The notes under the pieces: generated by a model
The model's database searches: none
The model's input: only the letters and a program-made list of their open reading frames with translations
What the model was told of the DNA's origin: nothing
Position numbers and translations under genes: made by a program
Shown: positions 1 through 8,434 of the stretch, piece after piece
Position numbering within the stretch: the stretch's first letter is position 1
Layout of the letters: each line of letters starts with the position of its first letter
Origin: Micromonospora coriariae
GTDB lineage: Bacteria > Actinomycetota > Actinomycetes > Mycobacteriales > Micromonosporaceae
DNA length: 64,000 nucleotides
Direction of reading: 5' to 3'
NCBI RefSeq assembly: GCF_900091455.1
Contig: NZ_LT607412.1
Coordinates: 5,270,001-5,334,000, forward strand

Positions 1-1
1 G

Positions 2-52
2 CGCGAGTCCTTCGACAACGGCGCCCAGGTCACCTGGCTCACCAGGGCGTAG
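2..52 (+). CDS. 3' end of an unidentified protein (partial)
   Basis: Sixteen sense codons run from the window edge to a TAG stop at 50-52, ending in the residues QVTWLTRA. Too little is visible to name a family. The reading frame is open to the edge and the spacing to the convergent gene that follows is normal, so a real gene end is plausible but unproven. Confidence 0.4.
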   Translation, partial: RESFDNGAQVTWLTRA

Positions 53-87
53 AACGCAGGACCCCGCTGAGACGCGGCCGGTCTGCC

Positions 88-993
88 TCACGCTCGGCGC
101 GGGTCGAGCTGCTTCTCGAACCAGTGGTGGGCGAAGTGCTCGTTGTTGTACGGCTCGATCTCCCGGTACCCGGACGAGCGGTACAGGGCGATCGCCTCGG
201 TCAGGTTCCGGTTCGTGTCCAGCCGCACGCTGGTCCAACCTCGCTCGGCCGCGTACCGCTCCAGGTCGCCCAGTATCCGCCGGCCCATGCCGAGCCCACG
301 CACGGTGTCCGCCACCCAGACCCGCTTGATCTCGGCAGGTGCGTCGGGGTGCAGTTTGACCGCGCCGCAGCCGACCGGTTCGGAGTTCAGGGTGGCCAGC
401 AGGAACACGCCGGCGGGCGGGACGAGTTCCTCGTCGTGGACAGGCTTGCTCAGTGCCGGGTCGAACCCGTCGTCGAAGCGGCGGCCGACGTCCCGGGCGT
501 AGGCGCGCAGGCACGCCCGGGCACGCGGATCGCTGGGCGGGCAGGGCTCGACGACCACCATCGACGCGATGAGCAGCCGCTCGACCTGGGTCATCGCGGC
601 GACGAGCTGCTCGCGTCGTGGCCCGGGCAGCGGTTCGAGGATCGACCAGGCGAGCTCGTCGGAGCGCTCGTCCAGGGTGGTCCACTCCGCCCGCCCGGCT
701 CCGGTGAGTGTGGCGATCCGGACCCGTGCGTCGCCGCCGACCTGCCTCGCCGGCCCGACCGTGACGAGTCCGTCGCCCTCCAGGGTGCGCAGCAGCCGGC
801 TGAGGTGGCCCGAGTCCAGACCGAGCCGGGCCCGTAGCGCCGCGACCTCCGCGCCGTCCGGACCGATCTCCCACAGCAGTCGCGCCTGCGCGAGAGGGCG
901 TCCGGAGGCCATGTACTCGTCGTCGAGCGCGCCGACGCGCTGGGTCACCGTCCGGTTGAAGCGCCGCACCGCGGCGACGAGTTCGGAGCTCAT
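88..993 (-). CDS. MarR-type HTH fused to GNAT N-acetyltransferase
   Basis: 301 residues. The N-terminal ~150 residues form a MarR-like winged helix (RLGLDSGHLSRLLRTLEGDGLV is the recognition-helix region). The C-terminal half is a GNAT acetyltransferase fold with the acetyl-CoA loop RGLGMGRRIL and a terminal pattern (IALYRSSGYREI) typical of the family. Such bifunctional proteins are known in actinobacteria and usually act as regulators of small-molecule response genes; the acetyl acceptor is unknown. The start is the ATG at 991-993 (MSSEL). The frame is open much further upstream, but that part is not family-like. An inverted repeat lies immediately upstream of the start, consistent with autorepression. 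The gene is divergent from the GAF-ANTAR pair. Confidence 0.88.
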   Translation of the reverse strand: MSSELVAAVRRFNRTVTQRVGALDDEYMASGRPLAQARLLWEIGPDGAEVAALRARLGLDSGHLSRLLRTLEGDGLVTVGPARQVGGDARVRIATLTGAGRAEWTTLDERSDELAWSILEPLPGPRREQLVAAMTQVERLLIASMVVVEPCPPSDPRARACLRAYARDVGRRFDDGFDPALSKPVHDEELVPPAGVFLLATLNSEPVGCGAVKLHPDAPAEIKRVWVADTVRGLGMGRRILGDLERYAAERGWTSVRLDTNRNLTEAIALYRSSGYREIEPYNNEHFAHHWFEKQLDPRRA

Positions 994-998
994 ATAGC

Positions 999-1010
999 TG
1001 ACTTTAGTCA
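999..1010. promoter_or_regulatory. inverted repeat at the MarR-GNAT start, candidate autoregulatory operator
   Basis: TGACT-TT-AGTCA is a perfect inverted repeat that begins 5 bases upstream of the MarR-GNAT start codon. MarR proteins typically bind short palindromes overlapping their own promoter, so autoregulation is likely by inference. No convincing -35/-10 pair was assigned. Confidence 0.5.
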
Positions 1011-1231
1011 GGCAATCGACATTGGGCCAGCCGTTGGGCGTCGAGACCGTGCATGTGACCCGGTACCTGGGACCGCAGGCCACCCCGGGGGAGTGTGAGC
1101 CGTGATTCAGTGGGTAGGGACAGGAGCCACGACGGCCGCTCGGGAGACGCTGCCGGGTGTTTGACGGGGGCAGCCGCCCGCTCGTGGCCCCGACCTGCCG
1201 GCGTACGCCGGCTGACAAGGACTGTTCTGCG

Positions 1232-1945
1232 ATGACGCCGCCGACCCTGGATCCCGCCGACGCGTTGGCCGAGCTGGGCCGGATCAGACTCGACGAGACC
1301 AGCCTCGATGACATGCTGCGCCGGATCGCCGAGCTGGCGAACCGAACAGTTCCCGGGACCAGGGACGTGTCGGTCACCCTGGTCCGGGGTCAGGCCAACT
1401 GGACCGCCGCGTTCAGCGGCGACGTGGCCTGCGATCTGGATGAGTGGCAGTACCGGCAGCACCGGGGGCCGTGCCTGGATGCCTCTGCCAGCGGTGACAG
1501 CATCTCGGTGCCGGACATGGCAGCCGAGCAGCGGTGGCCGGAATGGGCCGCCAGGGCTCGCGCTGCCGGGGTCGAAAGCTCGCTGTCGATCGGGCTGCCG
1601 ATCCAGGGATCGGTGGTCGGTGCGCTCAACGTCTACGGCGCCGCGGCGAACGCCTTCGATCCGGCGGCCATCACCGTCGCCGAGGGCTTCGCCGCCTACG
1701 CGGCGGTGGCGCTGGCCAACGCGCATTTGTACGACAGCGCCGCAACGCTGGCGGATCAGATGCAGGAGGCGATGCGGGGGCGGGCGGTGATCGAGCAGGC
1801 CAAGGGGATCATCATCGGGGAGCGGCGTTGCTCGCCGGAGGAGGCGTTCGCGCTGCTGTCGAAGATTTCGCAGGACACCAACCGCAAGGTTCGTGATGTC
1901 GCTGAGGCCCTTGTCGATCAAGCGGTTCGGAGAACGCGCGCGTGA
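1232..1945 (+). CDS. GAF-ANTAR domain transcription antitermination regulator
   Basis: 237 residues. A GAF sensor domain occupies roughly residues 20-165 and an ANTAR RNA-binding domain the last ~60 residues, with the hallmark string VIEQAKGIIIGERR followed by EEAFALLSKISQDTN. ANTAR proteins bind paired hexanucleotide RNA hairpins and promote antitermination; the GAF domain presumably senses a ligand or redox state. The ATG at 1232 follows an AAGG ribosome-binding sequence; an upstream in-frame ATG at 1157 would add a low-complexity leader. The stop overlaps the start of the next GAF-ANTAR gene by 4 bases (GTGA), so the two are translationally coupled. Confidence 0.9.
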   Translation: MTPPTLDPADALAELGRIRLDETSLDDMLRRIAELANRTVPGTRDVSVTLVRGQANWTAAFSGDVACDLDEWQYRQHRGPCLDASASGDSISVPDMAAEQRWPEWAARARAAGVESSLSIGLPIQGSVVGALNVYGAAANAFDPAAITVAEGFAAYAAVALANAHLYDSAATLADQMQEAMRGRAVIEQAKGIIIGERRCSPEEAFALLSKISQDTNRKVRDVAEALVDQAVRRTRA

Positions 1946-2676
1946 GCACCAGGCAGGCCGATCAAGGAAATGGATCGTCCGCCCCGCGGCCGGACCGGGA
2001 ACTGAGGGAGGCGCTGCTCGTCCTCGCCGGGCTGCCCGACGATTCTCCGGCCCTGCCGGGGCAGCTGAACACGATCGTCCGGTTGAGCGCGGAGGTGGTC
2101 GATCCCGTCGACTTCGCCTCGATGACCGTGCTCGCCGTCGAGGGCCACCGTACCCACGCGTCCACCGACGAGGTGGCCGAGGCCGTCGACCTGGCCCAGT
2201 ACGCGGAGGACGCGGGTCCCTGCCTGCTGGCGCTGCACTCCGGCGAGACGGTCGGCGTGCCCGACATCGGCGGCGCGGTGGTGTGGCCCGGCTTTCGGGA
2301 AGTGGCCTGGCGGTACGGGGTTCGGGCTTCGCTGTCCGTACCCCTCTTCGCCGGCAGCGGCGTACCGATCGCCGGGCTGAACCTCTACGCCCGGGACGCC
2401 GCCCGCATGCGGCTTCTCATCCAGCGGGTCCAGTCCTGCTATCACGTCGGACCGACCCGGGTGCTGCCGCGGATGGACGCCGGCAGCGAGCAGTTCCTCG
2501 CGGGGCTCGCGGGCGCGCTGCTCAGCCGTGATCTCGTGCAACGGGCGCTCGGCCTGCTGATGGAGCGGGACACCATCGGCGTCGGCCTGGCCTACCGGAG
2601 GCTGGTCGAGGCGACTGACGCCGGCATGCCGTTGACCGACACCGCGACCGTCATCCTGCGCCGGCACGCGACCTGA
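1942..2676 (+). CDS. GAF-ANTAR protein with a degenerate ANTAR domain
   Basis: 244 residues from a GTG overlapping the previous stop. The GAF domain (about residues 25-155) parallels the upstream protein, including the AEDAGPCL and SLSVPL patterns. The C-terminal helical region (RDLVQRALGLLMERDTIGVGLAYRRL) occupies the ANTAR position but lacks the conserved AKG core and several basic residues. It may have lost RNA binding and serve as a sensor or heterodimer partner of the upstream protein; this is inference. A terminator-like hairpin follows at 2686-2715. Confidence 0.8.
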   Translation: MSTRQADQGNGSSAPRPDRELREALLVLAGLPDDSPALPGQLNTIVRLSAEVVDPVDFASMTVLAVEGHRTHASTDEVAEAVDLAQYAEDAGPCLLALHSGETVGVPDIGGAVVWPGFREVAWRYGVRASLSVPLFAGSGVPIAGLNLYARDAARMRLLIQRVQSCYHVGPTRVLPRMDAGSEQFLAGLAGALLSRDLVQRALGLLMERDTIGVGLAYRRLVEATDAGMPLTDTATVILRRHAT

Positions 2677-2685
2677 CGCACCGGC

Positions 2686-2715
2686 GGGCCGCCCGTGGCG
2701 ACGCACGGGCGGCCC
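2686..2715. terminator. hairpin between convergent genes
   Basis: An 11-bp perfect stem (GGGCCGCCCGT with ACGGGCGGCCC) and an 8-base loop lie between the ANTAR pair and the convergent dehydrogenase pseudogene. There is no U-tract, as is common in high-GC actinobacteria. It is probably a shared terminator. Confidence 0.65.
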
Positions 2716-2731
2716 TCGGAGCTGCGGACGT

Positions 2732-3519
2732 TCAGGCCAGCGGCTTGCCGCCGGTGACGCCGAGTACCTCGCCGGTGATGTAGCTGGATTCCTGCGAGGC
2801 GAAGAAGACGTACGCCGGGGCCAGCTCGGCGGGCTGCCCGGCGCGGCCGAGGGGAACGTCCCCGCCGAACGACTCGACCTTCTCCTCCGCATGGTGGCGG
2901 GGATCAGCGGGGTCCAGATCGGGCCGGGCGCGACCGCGTTGACCCGGATGCCCCGGTCCGCAAGGTTCTCGCCGAGGCCCTTGGTGAAGGCGATGATGCC
3001 GGCCTTCGTGGTGGCGTAGTCGAGCAGGTCGGGAGACGGCTGGTAGCCCTGGATCGACGCGGTGTTGATGATCGTGGAGCCGGGCCGCATGTGTGGGACA
3101 GCCGCTCGGGAGAGCCAGAACATCGCGTACAGGTTGGTCTTGAGCACGCGGTCGAACTGCTCGGTGGTGATGTCGGTGATGCCGCCGGACTGGGACATCT
3201 GGTAGGCCGCGTTGTTGACCAGGATGTCCAGTCCGCCGAGATCGCTGACCGCTCGCGAGATGATCTCTTCGCAGTGCGCCTCGTCGCGGATGTCACCGGC
3301 GACGGTGACCGCCCTGCGTCCGGCCTTCTCGATCAGCTGCGCGGTCTGCCGGGCGTCGGCCTCCTCCTCGGGCAGGTACGCGATGAGCACGTCTGCGCCC
3401 TCACGGGCGATGGCGACCGCCCGGCCGATGCCGGAGTCGCCGCCGGTGATGACCGCCCGCTTGCCGGTCAGCCGGCCGCTGCCCTGGTAACTCTCCTGTC
3501 CTTTCTCATGCTTCTCCGC
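2732..3519 (-). pseudogene. short-chain dehydrogenase, frameshifted near the C-terminus
   Basis: The reading frame encodes a classical SDR oxidoreductase of the YghA/general-stress type. It has the coenzyme loop TGGDSGIGRAVAIA, the NNAAYQ motif, the S...YATTK catalytic set ([20 protein letters not shown]) and [13 protein letters not shown]. At about 2890 the frame breaks. Restoring one C after the ATG of IPATM reconnects it to [19 protein letters not shown] and the normal C-terminus [18 protein letters not shown], stopping at 2732. The left as is, unshifted frame runs on as nonsense to 1918. The N-terminus is also odd: the family-like segment beginning near KHEKGQESYQGSGRLTGKR has no clear start codon and runs back into the hemerythrin gene, and the segment AVAIA-REGADV looks two residues short of the usual form. 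Either a decayed gene or a sequencing error. Confidence 0.8.
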
Positions 3520-3533
3520 GGGGCCGCCCGGGG

Positions 3534-4115
3534 TCAGCTGTCCGACGGTTTCCGCATCGCGTCGCGGACGCGGTCGATGACCGCCAGCGCCGGGCCGGCC
3601 GCCAAATTGCCCTTGGCCGACTGGGCGCCGGGATGTGGCCGCGTCGGTGCGGTCGTCTCCGCGGCCCGGACGGCGCCGGCGAGGCTGCGCAGCCGTCCGG
3701 GCGGGACGTGCTGGCGCAACCGGGGGAACTCGTACCGCTCCTCGTAGCGGGCGTGGGTGAGCACGGCGTCACGCAGCAGGATGATGCCGATGTCGAAGCC
3801 GTCGGCGTCCACCCCGCCGGCGATCAGGGTCTGCAGCGTCTGTTTCGCCTGCCGCTCCTCGTCGAGCCGGTCGTCGACCATCGCGTCGCCGCCACCGCCG
3901 GGCAGGGTCCGTGCGAGCGGGTGGACGACCTCCTCCTCCGCGGTCTCGTGCGCGGCGAGGAGCTCGACCAGCTCGTCGAAGGCGTCGCGCCGCGCGTCGC
4001 CGGTGCTGCCGATGACCAGCAGAAAGAGCTGCTCGATCTGGGCGTGCTGGGCGAGCAGGAGGTCGACCACGTCCTCCTCGGGGCCGGGGGTGGCCGGGGT
4101 GGGGGCGTCAGGCAT
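3534..4115 (-). CDS. hemerythrin (HHE) domain protein
   Basis: 193 residues. The four-helix hemerythrin-like pattern is visible: H24, H56xxxE60 with H65 nearby, and H121xxxE125, the expected di-iron ligand arrangement. Such cytoplasmic proteins bind oxygen, nitric oxide or iron and are often part of oxidative-stress groups. The C-terminal ~50 residues are Ala/Pro-rich and probably disordered. The start overlaps the 3' end of the ferritin-like gene by 8 bases, indicating co-translation, and the SDR pseudogene follows directly. Confidence 0.85.
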   Translation of the reverse strand: MPDAPTPATPGPEEDVVDLLLAQHAQIEQLFLLVIGSTGDARRDAFDELVELLAAHETAEEEVVHPLARTLPGGGGDAMVDDRLDEERQAKQTLQTLIAGGVDADGFDIGIILLRDAVLTHARYEERYEFPRLRQHVPPGRLRSLAGAVRAAETTAPTRPHPGAQSAKGNLAAGPALAVIDRVRDAMRKPSDS

Positions 4116-5322
4116 GACTGCCTCCCCTCGGGCGCAGCTCCTCGACCGGGTGCGGTCCCTCGGTCTCGATGCGGTACTCGTCGCCGAAGCGTTCCCGGTG
4201 CATGTCGATGACCTGCTCGCTCGGCGGCTTCTGGCCGTCGTGCAGTTGCTGCTGCATCCACTCGAAGCGCTCGTGTGCCTCGCGGACGTAGCCCTCGCCG
4301 AGCTTGTTGAGGTCGATCTGGGTGGACAGCAGGTGGCGCAGGTAGTCCTTGTTGGGTTCGAAGGTCAGCGGCTCCGGCAGCCCCGCGCTGCCGACAATCT
4401 CCTCCGGTTCCCGGCCGTCGTGCCGGCGCAGCAGGTCGGCGGCCTGCTGAAGGTGGGCCAGCTCCATCTGCAGGTGCAGCTCCCACACCGCCTTGATCCG
4501 CGGGTCGCTCTCCTGCTGCAGGAAGGAGTAGTAGAGCCAGCATTCGTTGTACTCGTGGGTCAGCAGTCGCTCCCACCAGTTCTCGCCCGGGTCCAGCAGT
4601 GACTCGTAATGGGTGACGTGCTCCTGCTCGATCAGGCTGATCTCCTGGTAGAGCTGGCGCGCGATCGGTTCCATGTACTGCGGGCCGACGTTCATGTAGT
4701 AGAACATCACCTGCTGCTCGGCCGAGAGGATCGTCAGCGCGTTCAGCTTGGAGCGCGGGTCCACCGAGTTGCGGTCGTACGGGGTGCGGACCTCGTCGAA
4801 CGGGTGCCGGTGCTCGACCACGGTCGGCCGACCCGGCATGACCTCGGTGAGGCCGTTCACGACCTTCTCGGCCTTGCGTCGCTCGACCATCTCGTAGAGG
4901 TTGGCGTAGCGGTACAGGTGGTCGAAGTCCTCCAGCACGCCGAACTCGTACGCCTGCTTCAGGTACGGGTCGGGTTCGTGCCGGGCCACCCAGGCGGTGA
5001 GGTCGACGGCGACCTGCTCGTAGCCGAGCGTCGTCTCCAACACGCTCGCCAGGCCGGGTAGCAACCAGTTCACCACCCGCTGCTGCTGGCTCTCTACATA
5101 TCGGACGTAGGCGAGTTGCCGGCGGACCTCCTGGTCCGGGCAGTTACGGGCGAACTGGTGCTGAAAGTTGATCGCCTCGATCTCGATGCCGTTCATCGTG
5201 ATGATCCGGCATCTGGTGTACGGGTCGACAGCCTCCGGGTCGATCGGCTCGACGTTCAGCTCGCGCCAGTTGCGGATCTGGCTCTCCAGGGGGATTCCCT
5301 TGTGTTCCAGCGGATTGAACAT
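4108..5322 (-). CDS. ferritin-like domain protein of unknown function
   Basis: 404 residues, predicted all-helical and cytoplasmic. Repeated acidic/His helix patterns suggest a ferritin-like di-metal bundle: GIEIEAINFQHQF, YVESQQQRVVNW, EISLIEQEHVTHYESL and ELHLQMELAHLQQA each carry Glu and ExxH-type residues. No close named enzyme is recognised. It is translationally coupled to the hemerythrin gene, which supports an iron or peroxide-stress role by inference. The ATG at 5320-5322 is preceded by a GAACGAAGGAG-like ribosome site. Confidence 0.75.
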   Translation of the reverse strand: MFNPLEHKGIPLESQIRNWRELNVEPIDPEAVDPYTRCRIITMNGIEIEAINFQHQFARNCPDQEVRRQLAYVRYVESQQQRVVNWLLPGLASVLETTLGYEQVAVDLTAWVARHEPDPYLKQAYEFGVLEDFDHLYRYANLYEMVERRKAEKVVNGLTEVMPGRPTVVEHRHPFDEVRTPYDRNSVDPRSKLNALTILSAEQQVMFYYMNVGPQYMEPIARQLYQEISLIEQEHVTHYESLLDPGENWWERLLTHEYNECWLYYSFLQQESDPRIKAVWELHLQMELAHLQQAADLLRRHDGREPEEIVGSAGLPEPLTFEPNKDYLRHLLSTQIDLNKLGEGYVREAHERFEWMQQQLHDGQKPPSEQVIDMHRERFGDEYRIETEGPHPVEELRPRGGSHA

Positions 5323-5384
5323 GCCGCTCCTTCGTTCGGGGATCTGGGCCGTAGCCCTACCCTCGCCAAAGGGGCCAAAACCAA

Positions 5385-5418
5385 CGCCGTCACCCCGACG
5401 GAGGTCGAGGTGACGGCG
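5385..5418 (-). terminator. Rho-independent-like terminator after gluconokinase
   Basis: A 10-bp perfect stem (CGCCGTCACC with GGTGACGGCG) and a 14-base loop. Read on the minus strand it is followed by the T-rich TTGGTTTT. It lies 17 bases beyond the gntK stop and so ends the sugar-acid operon. Confidence 0.75.
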
Positions 5419-5435
5419 ACTGGTGTGCGGGGCGG

Positions 5436-6011
5436 TTACCCGCCGACGGCGGCGGCTCCGGTGGGCAGTCCGAGGCGCTCCACCGCGGCCGAGACGAGCT
5501 GCTCCGGAGACAGCGAGACGTCAAGCACCAGACCCGGCGGCTCGTCCGGCTCGAACCGCTCCAGGATGGCCAGCTGAGAGTCCAGGAGACTCGCCGGCAT
5601 GTAGTGTCCCGCGCGTTGGGCCATCCGCTCCCGGATGACCTGCGCGGTCCCGTCCAGGTGGACGAAGTCCACGCTCGGCGGTCCCTGCCGCAGCACGTCC
5701 CGGTAGGACCGTTTCAACGCCGAGCAGGCCAGCACCGTCGACACGCCCTCGGCGTCACGGGCGGCCATCCAGTCGGCGAGGGCGCGGAGCCAGGGCCAGC
5801 GGGCTTCGTCGTCGAGGGGTACGCCGGAGCGCATCCTCGCCACGTTGTCCGCGGAGTGGAACTCGTCGGCCTCGGCGAAGGTCAGGCCGGCGACGTCGCG
5901 GATTCCCCTCGCCACGGTCGTCTTGCCCGCGCCGGACACACCCATCACGACGACGTGCCGGGGCGGCTGCCGGCGGCCGGGACCGCCGGCGGCACCCCGC
6001 TCACCAGTCAT
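5436..6011 (-). CDS. gntK: gluconokinase
   Basis: 191 residues. Phosphorylates D-gluconate to 6-phosphogluconate with ATP in the cytoplasm. The Walker A loop GVSGAGKTT sits at residues 24-32, and the GntK-type motifs [20 protein letters not shown] (substrate pocket), [10 protein letters not shown] and [12 protein letters not shown] are all present. Length is normal for thermoresistant-type gluconokinases, with a ~17-residue extra N-terminus. The start overlaps the end of manD by 11 bases. Last gene of the sugar-acid operon. Confidence 0.93.
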   Translation of the reverse strand: MTGERGAAGGPGRRQPPRHVVVMGVSGAGKTTVARGIRDVAGLTFAEADEFHSADNVARMRSGVPLDDEARWPWLRALADWMAARDAEGVSTVLACSALKRSYRDVLRQGPPSVDFVHLDGTAQVIRERMAQRAGHYMPASLLDSQLAILERFEPDEPPGLVLDVSLSPEQLVSAAVERLGLPTGAAAVGG

Positions 6012-7230
6012 GGACGGTCCCGTCCTTGAGCCGGTTGAACGGCAGGTAGGCCGGCACGTACGGGAACCTCTCGGCGGCCTCCTCGTCGAGCTCGACGCCC
6101 AGGCCCGGCTGCTCGCCGGGGTGGAGGTGGCCGTCGACGAACGTGAAGGACTGCCGGAAGACCTCGTCGGTCAGGGCGCCGTGTCGCATGTACTCCTGGA
6201 TGCCGAAGTTGTGGATGGCCAGGTCGAGGTGCAGGGCGGCGGCCATGCCGACCGGCGAGATGTCGGTCGGGCCGTGGATGCCGGACTTGATCTGGTACTG
6301 CGCGGCGAAGTCGAGCAGCTTGCGCATCGCGGTGATGCCGCCGGTGTGGGTGACGGCGGACCGGACGTAGTCGATCAACTGTTCGCGGATGAGCGTCTGG
6401 TAGTCCCACACCGTGTTGAAGACCTCGCCGATCGCCAGCGGTGTGGTCGTGTGGTGGCGGACCAGGCGCAGGGCCTCCTGGTTCTCGGCGGGAGTGCAGT
6501 CCTCGAGCCAGAACAGGTCGTACGGCTCCAGGTCCTTGCCGAGTCGGGCGGCCTGGATCGGGGTCATCCGGTGGTGACCGTCGTGCAGCAGTGGAAGCTC
6601 GGGTCCGAACTCGTTACGTACCGCCTCGAAGACGCCGGGCAGGTGGCGCATGTAGGAGCGGGTGTCCCAGTCCTCCTCGGCCGGCAGCGGCGTGCGCTGC
6701 GCCGGTTCGTAGTCGTACCGCTTGCCGTCGGCGCTGGGCTGCGCGGCGACCCCGTAGACCGCGTTGATGCCCGGGACGGACGTCTGGACCCGGATCGACC
6801 GGAAGCCCATGTCGAGGTGGTGGCGGATCGAGTCGAACAGCTCAGGGATGTCCCGCCCCGAGGCGTGGCCGTACGCCATGATGCCGGTCCGCGACGCGCC
6901 GCCCAGCAGCTGGTAGAGCGGCATGCCGGCGGCCTTGGCCTTGATGTCCCAGAGCGCGACGTCCACCGCGGCGATCGCCGCCATGGTCACCGGGCCCCGC
7001 CGCCAGTACGCGGAGCGGTACAGGAACTGCCAGGTGTCCTCGATGCGGTGCGGATCGCGCCCGATCAACAGCGGGACGACGTGGTCGCGCAGGTACGAGG
7101 CGACTGACAGTTCCCGCCCGTTGAGCGTGCCGTCGCCCAGACCGGTGACCCCGTCGTCGGTGGTGATCTTCAGGGTGACGAAGTTGCGGTCCGGGCTGGA
7201 GACGATGACGTCCGCTGCGACAATCTTCAC
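6001..7230 (-). CDS. manD: D-mannonate dehydratase family enzyme (enolase superfamily, ManD/RspA)
   Basis: 409 residues, full length. The expected role is dehydration of D-mannonate (some members D-gluconate) to 2-keto-3-deoxy-D-gluconate. The Mg2+ ligands appear as D217 (LLHDGHH), E243 (FWLEDCTP) and E269 (AIGEVFN). The paired H219 and the later H319 (SGIHGPTDI) are the other typical active-site residues. Family members differ greatly in catalytic efficiency, so the substrate should be treated as D-mannonate/D-gluconate. It sits between dgoD and gntK in one operon. Confidence 0.88.
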   Translation of the reverse strand: MKIVAADVIVSSPDRNFVTLKITTDDGVTGLGDGTLNGRELSVASYLRDHVVPLLIGRDPHRIEDTWQFLYRSAYWRRGPVTMAAIAAVDVALWDIKAKAAGMPLYQLLGGASRTGIMAYGHASGRDIPELFDSIRHHLDMGFRSIRVQTSVPGINAVYGVAAQPSADGKRYDYEPAQRTPLPAEEDWDTRSYMRHLPGVFEAVRNEFGPELPLLHDGHHRMTPIQAARLGKDLEPYDLFWLEDCTPAENQEALRLVRHHTTTPLAIGEVFNTVWDYQTLIREQLIDYVRSAVTHTGGITAMRKLLDFAAQYQIKSGIHGPTDISPVGMAAALHLDLAIHNFGIQEYMRHGALTDEVFRQSFTFVDGHLHPGEQPGLGVELDEEAAERFPYVPAYLPFNRLKDGTVHDW

Positions 7231-7278
7231 GGGGTGCCTTTCTCAGGTGCCGCGCTGGGCGGGTTTAGCGGATGGTGC

Positions 7279-8427
7279 TCACCATTCGGCGTAGGAGCCG
7301 TCGGGGTGCCGGAAGGTGGGGCTGCGCCAGACGTGCCCGCGCTTGTCCGCCGTGCGTACCGCCTGTTCGTCGATCTCGATGCCGAGCCCGGGCGCGGTGA
7401 GCCGCTCGATGTGCCCGTCGACGAAGAGCAGCGGGGTGGTCTCCACGACGTAGTCGAGGACCTCGGCCCCGCGGTTGTAGTGGATGCCGATGCTCTGTTC
7501 CTGGATCAGGTAGTTGGGCGTGGCGAAGCCGATCTGCAGGCACGCCGCGAGGGCGATCGGCCCGAGCGGGCAGTGTGGGGCGAGCTGCACGTCGTAGACC
7601 TCGGCGAGCGCGGCGATCCGGCGTACCTCGGAGATCCCGCCGGCGTGCGAGAGGTCCGGCTGGGCGACCGCGATGCCGGCCTGGAAGACCGGCAGGAACT
7701 CCTGCCGGCTGTAGAGCCGCTCCCCGGTCGACACGGGCGTGGTCGTGGACCGCACGAAGTCGCCGATGAGGTGGGAGTTCTCCGGTACGACCGGCTCCTC
7801 GAGGAACAGCGGCCGGTACGGCTCGAGCAGCGGGGCGACGCGGCGGGCGTTGGCGAGGGTGAACCGGCCGTGGAAGTCGACGGCGACGTCGCGCTCGTCG
7901 CCCAGCACCTCCCGGGCGGCGGCGACCCGCTGGACCACGCCGTCCAGTTCGGCGACCGACGCGATCGGGCTCATCCGCCCCGAGGCGTTCATCTTGACGG
8001 CGGTCAGCCCGGCCGCCACCTGCGCGGCGATGTGGTCGCGGACCTCGCTGGGCTCGTCGCCGCCGACCCAGCCGTAGACCCGGATCCGGTCCCGGACCGG
8101 GCCGCCGAGCAGTTGGTGCACCGGCGCCCCGTACCGCTTGCCGGCGATGTCCCACAGCGCCTGGTCCAGGCCGGACACGGCGCTGGCCAGGATCGGGCCA
8201 CCCCGGTAGAAGGAGCCTTTCGTCATGGTCTGCCAGTGGTCCTCGATCCGCAGCGCGTCCCGGCCGATCAGCAGCTCGCTGAGTTGCTCGACGGCGGTGC
8301 GGACGGTCTCCGAGCGGCCCTCGCAGGTCGCCTCGCCCCAGCCGACGATCCCCGATTCGGTCTCGACGCGGACGAAGAGCCAGCGGGGGGCGACCAGGAA
8401 GGTCTCGACCCGAGCGATTGTCGTCAC
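7279..8427 (-). CDS. dgoD: galactonate dehydratase
   Basis: 382 residues. Second enolase-superfamily dehydratase, predicted to convert D-galactonate to 2-keto-3-deoxy-D-galactonate. DgoD-like features are VDFHGRF (metal Asp and general acid/base His), LFLEEPV, TGERLYSR, QPDLSHAGGI and the catalytic LAPHCPLGP. It follows the permease genes by 7 bases and precedes manD by 48 bases. No keto-deoxy-sugar kinase or aldolase lies in this window, so the pathway must be completed elsewhere. Confidence 0.9.
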   Translation of the reverse strand: MTTIARVETFLVAPRWLFVRVETESGIVGWGEATCEGRSETVRTAVEQLSELLIGRDALRIEDHWQTMTKGSFYRGGPILASAVSGLDQALWDIAGKRYGAPVHQLLGGPVRDRIRVYGWVGGDEPSEVRDHIAAQVAAGLTAVKMNASGRMSPIASVAELDGVVQRVAAAREVLGDERDVAVDFHGRFTLANARRVAPLLEPYRPLFLEEPVVPENSHLIGDFVRSTTTPVSTGERLYSRQEFLPVFQAGIAVAQPDLSHAGGISEVRRIAALAEVYDVQLAPHCPLGPIALAACLQIGFATPNYLIQEQSIGIHYNRGAEVLDYVVETTPLLFVDGHIERLTAPGLGIEIDEQAVRTADKRGHVWRSPTFRHPDGSYAEW

Positions 8428-8434
8428 GGTGTCC

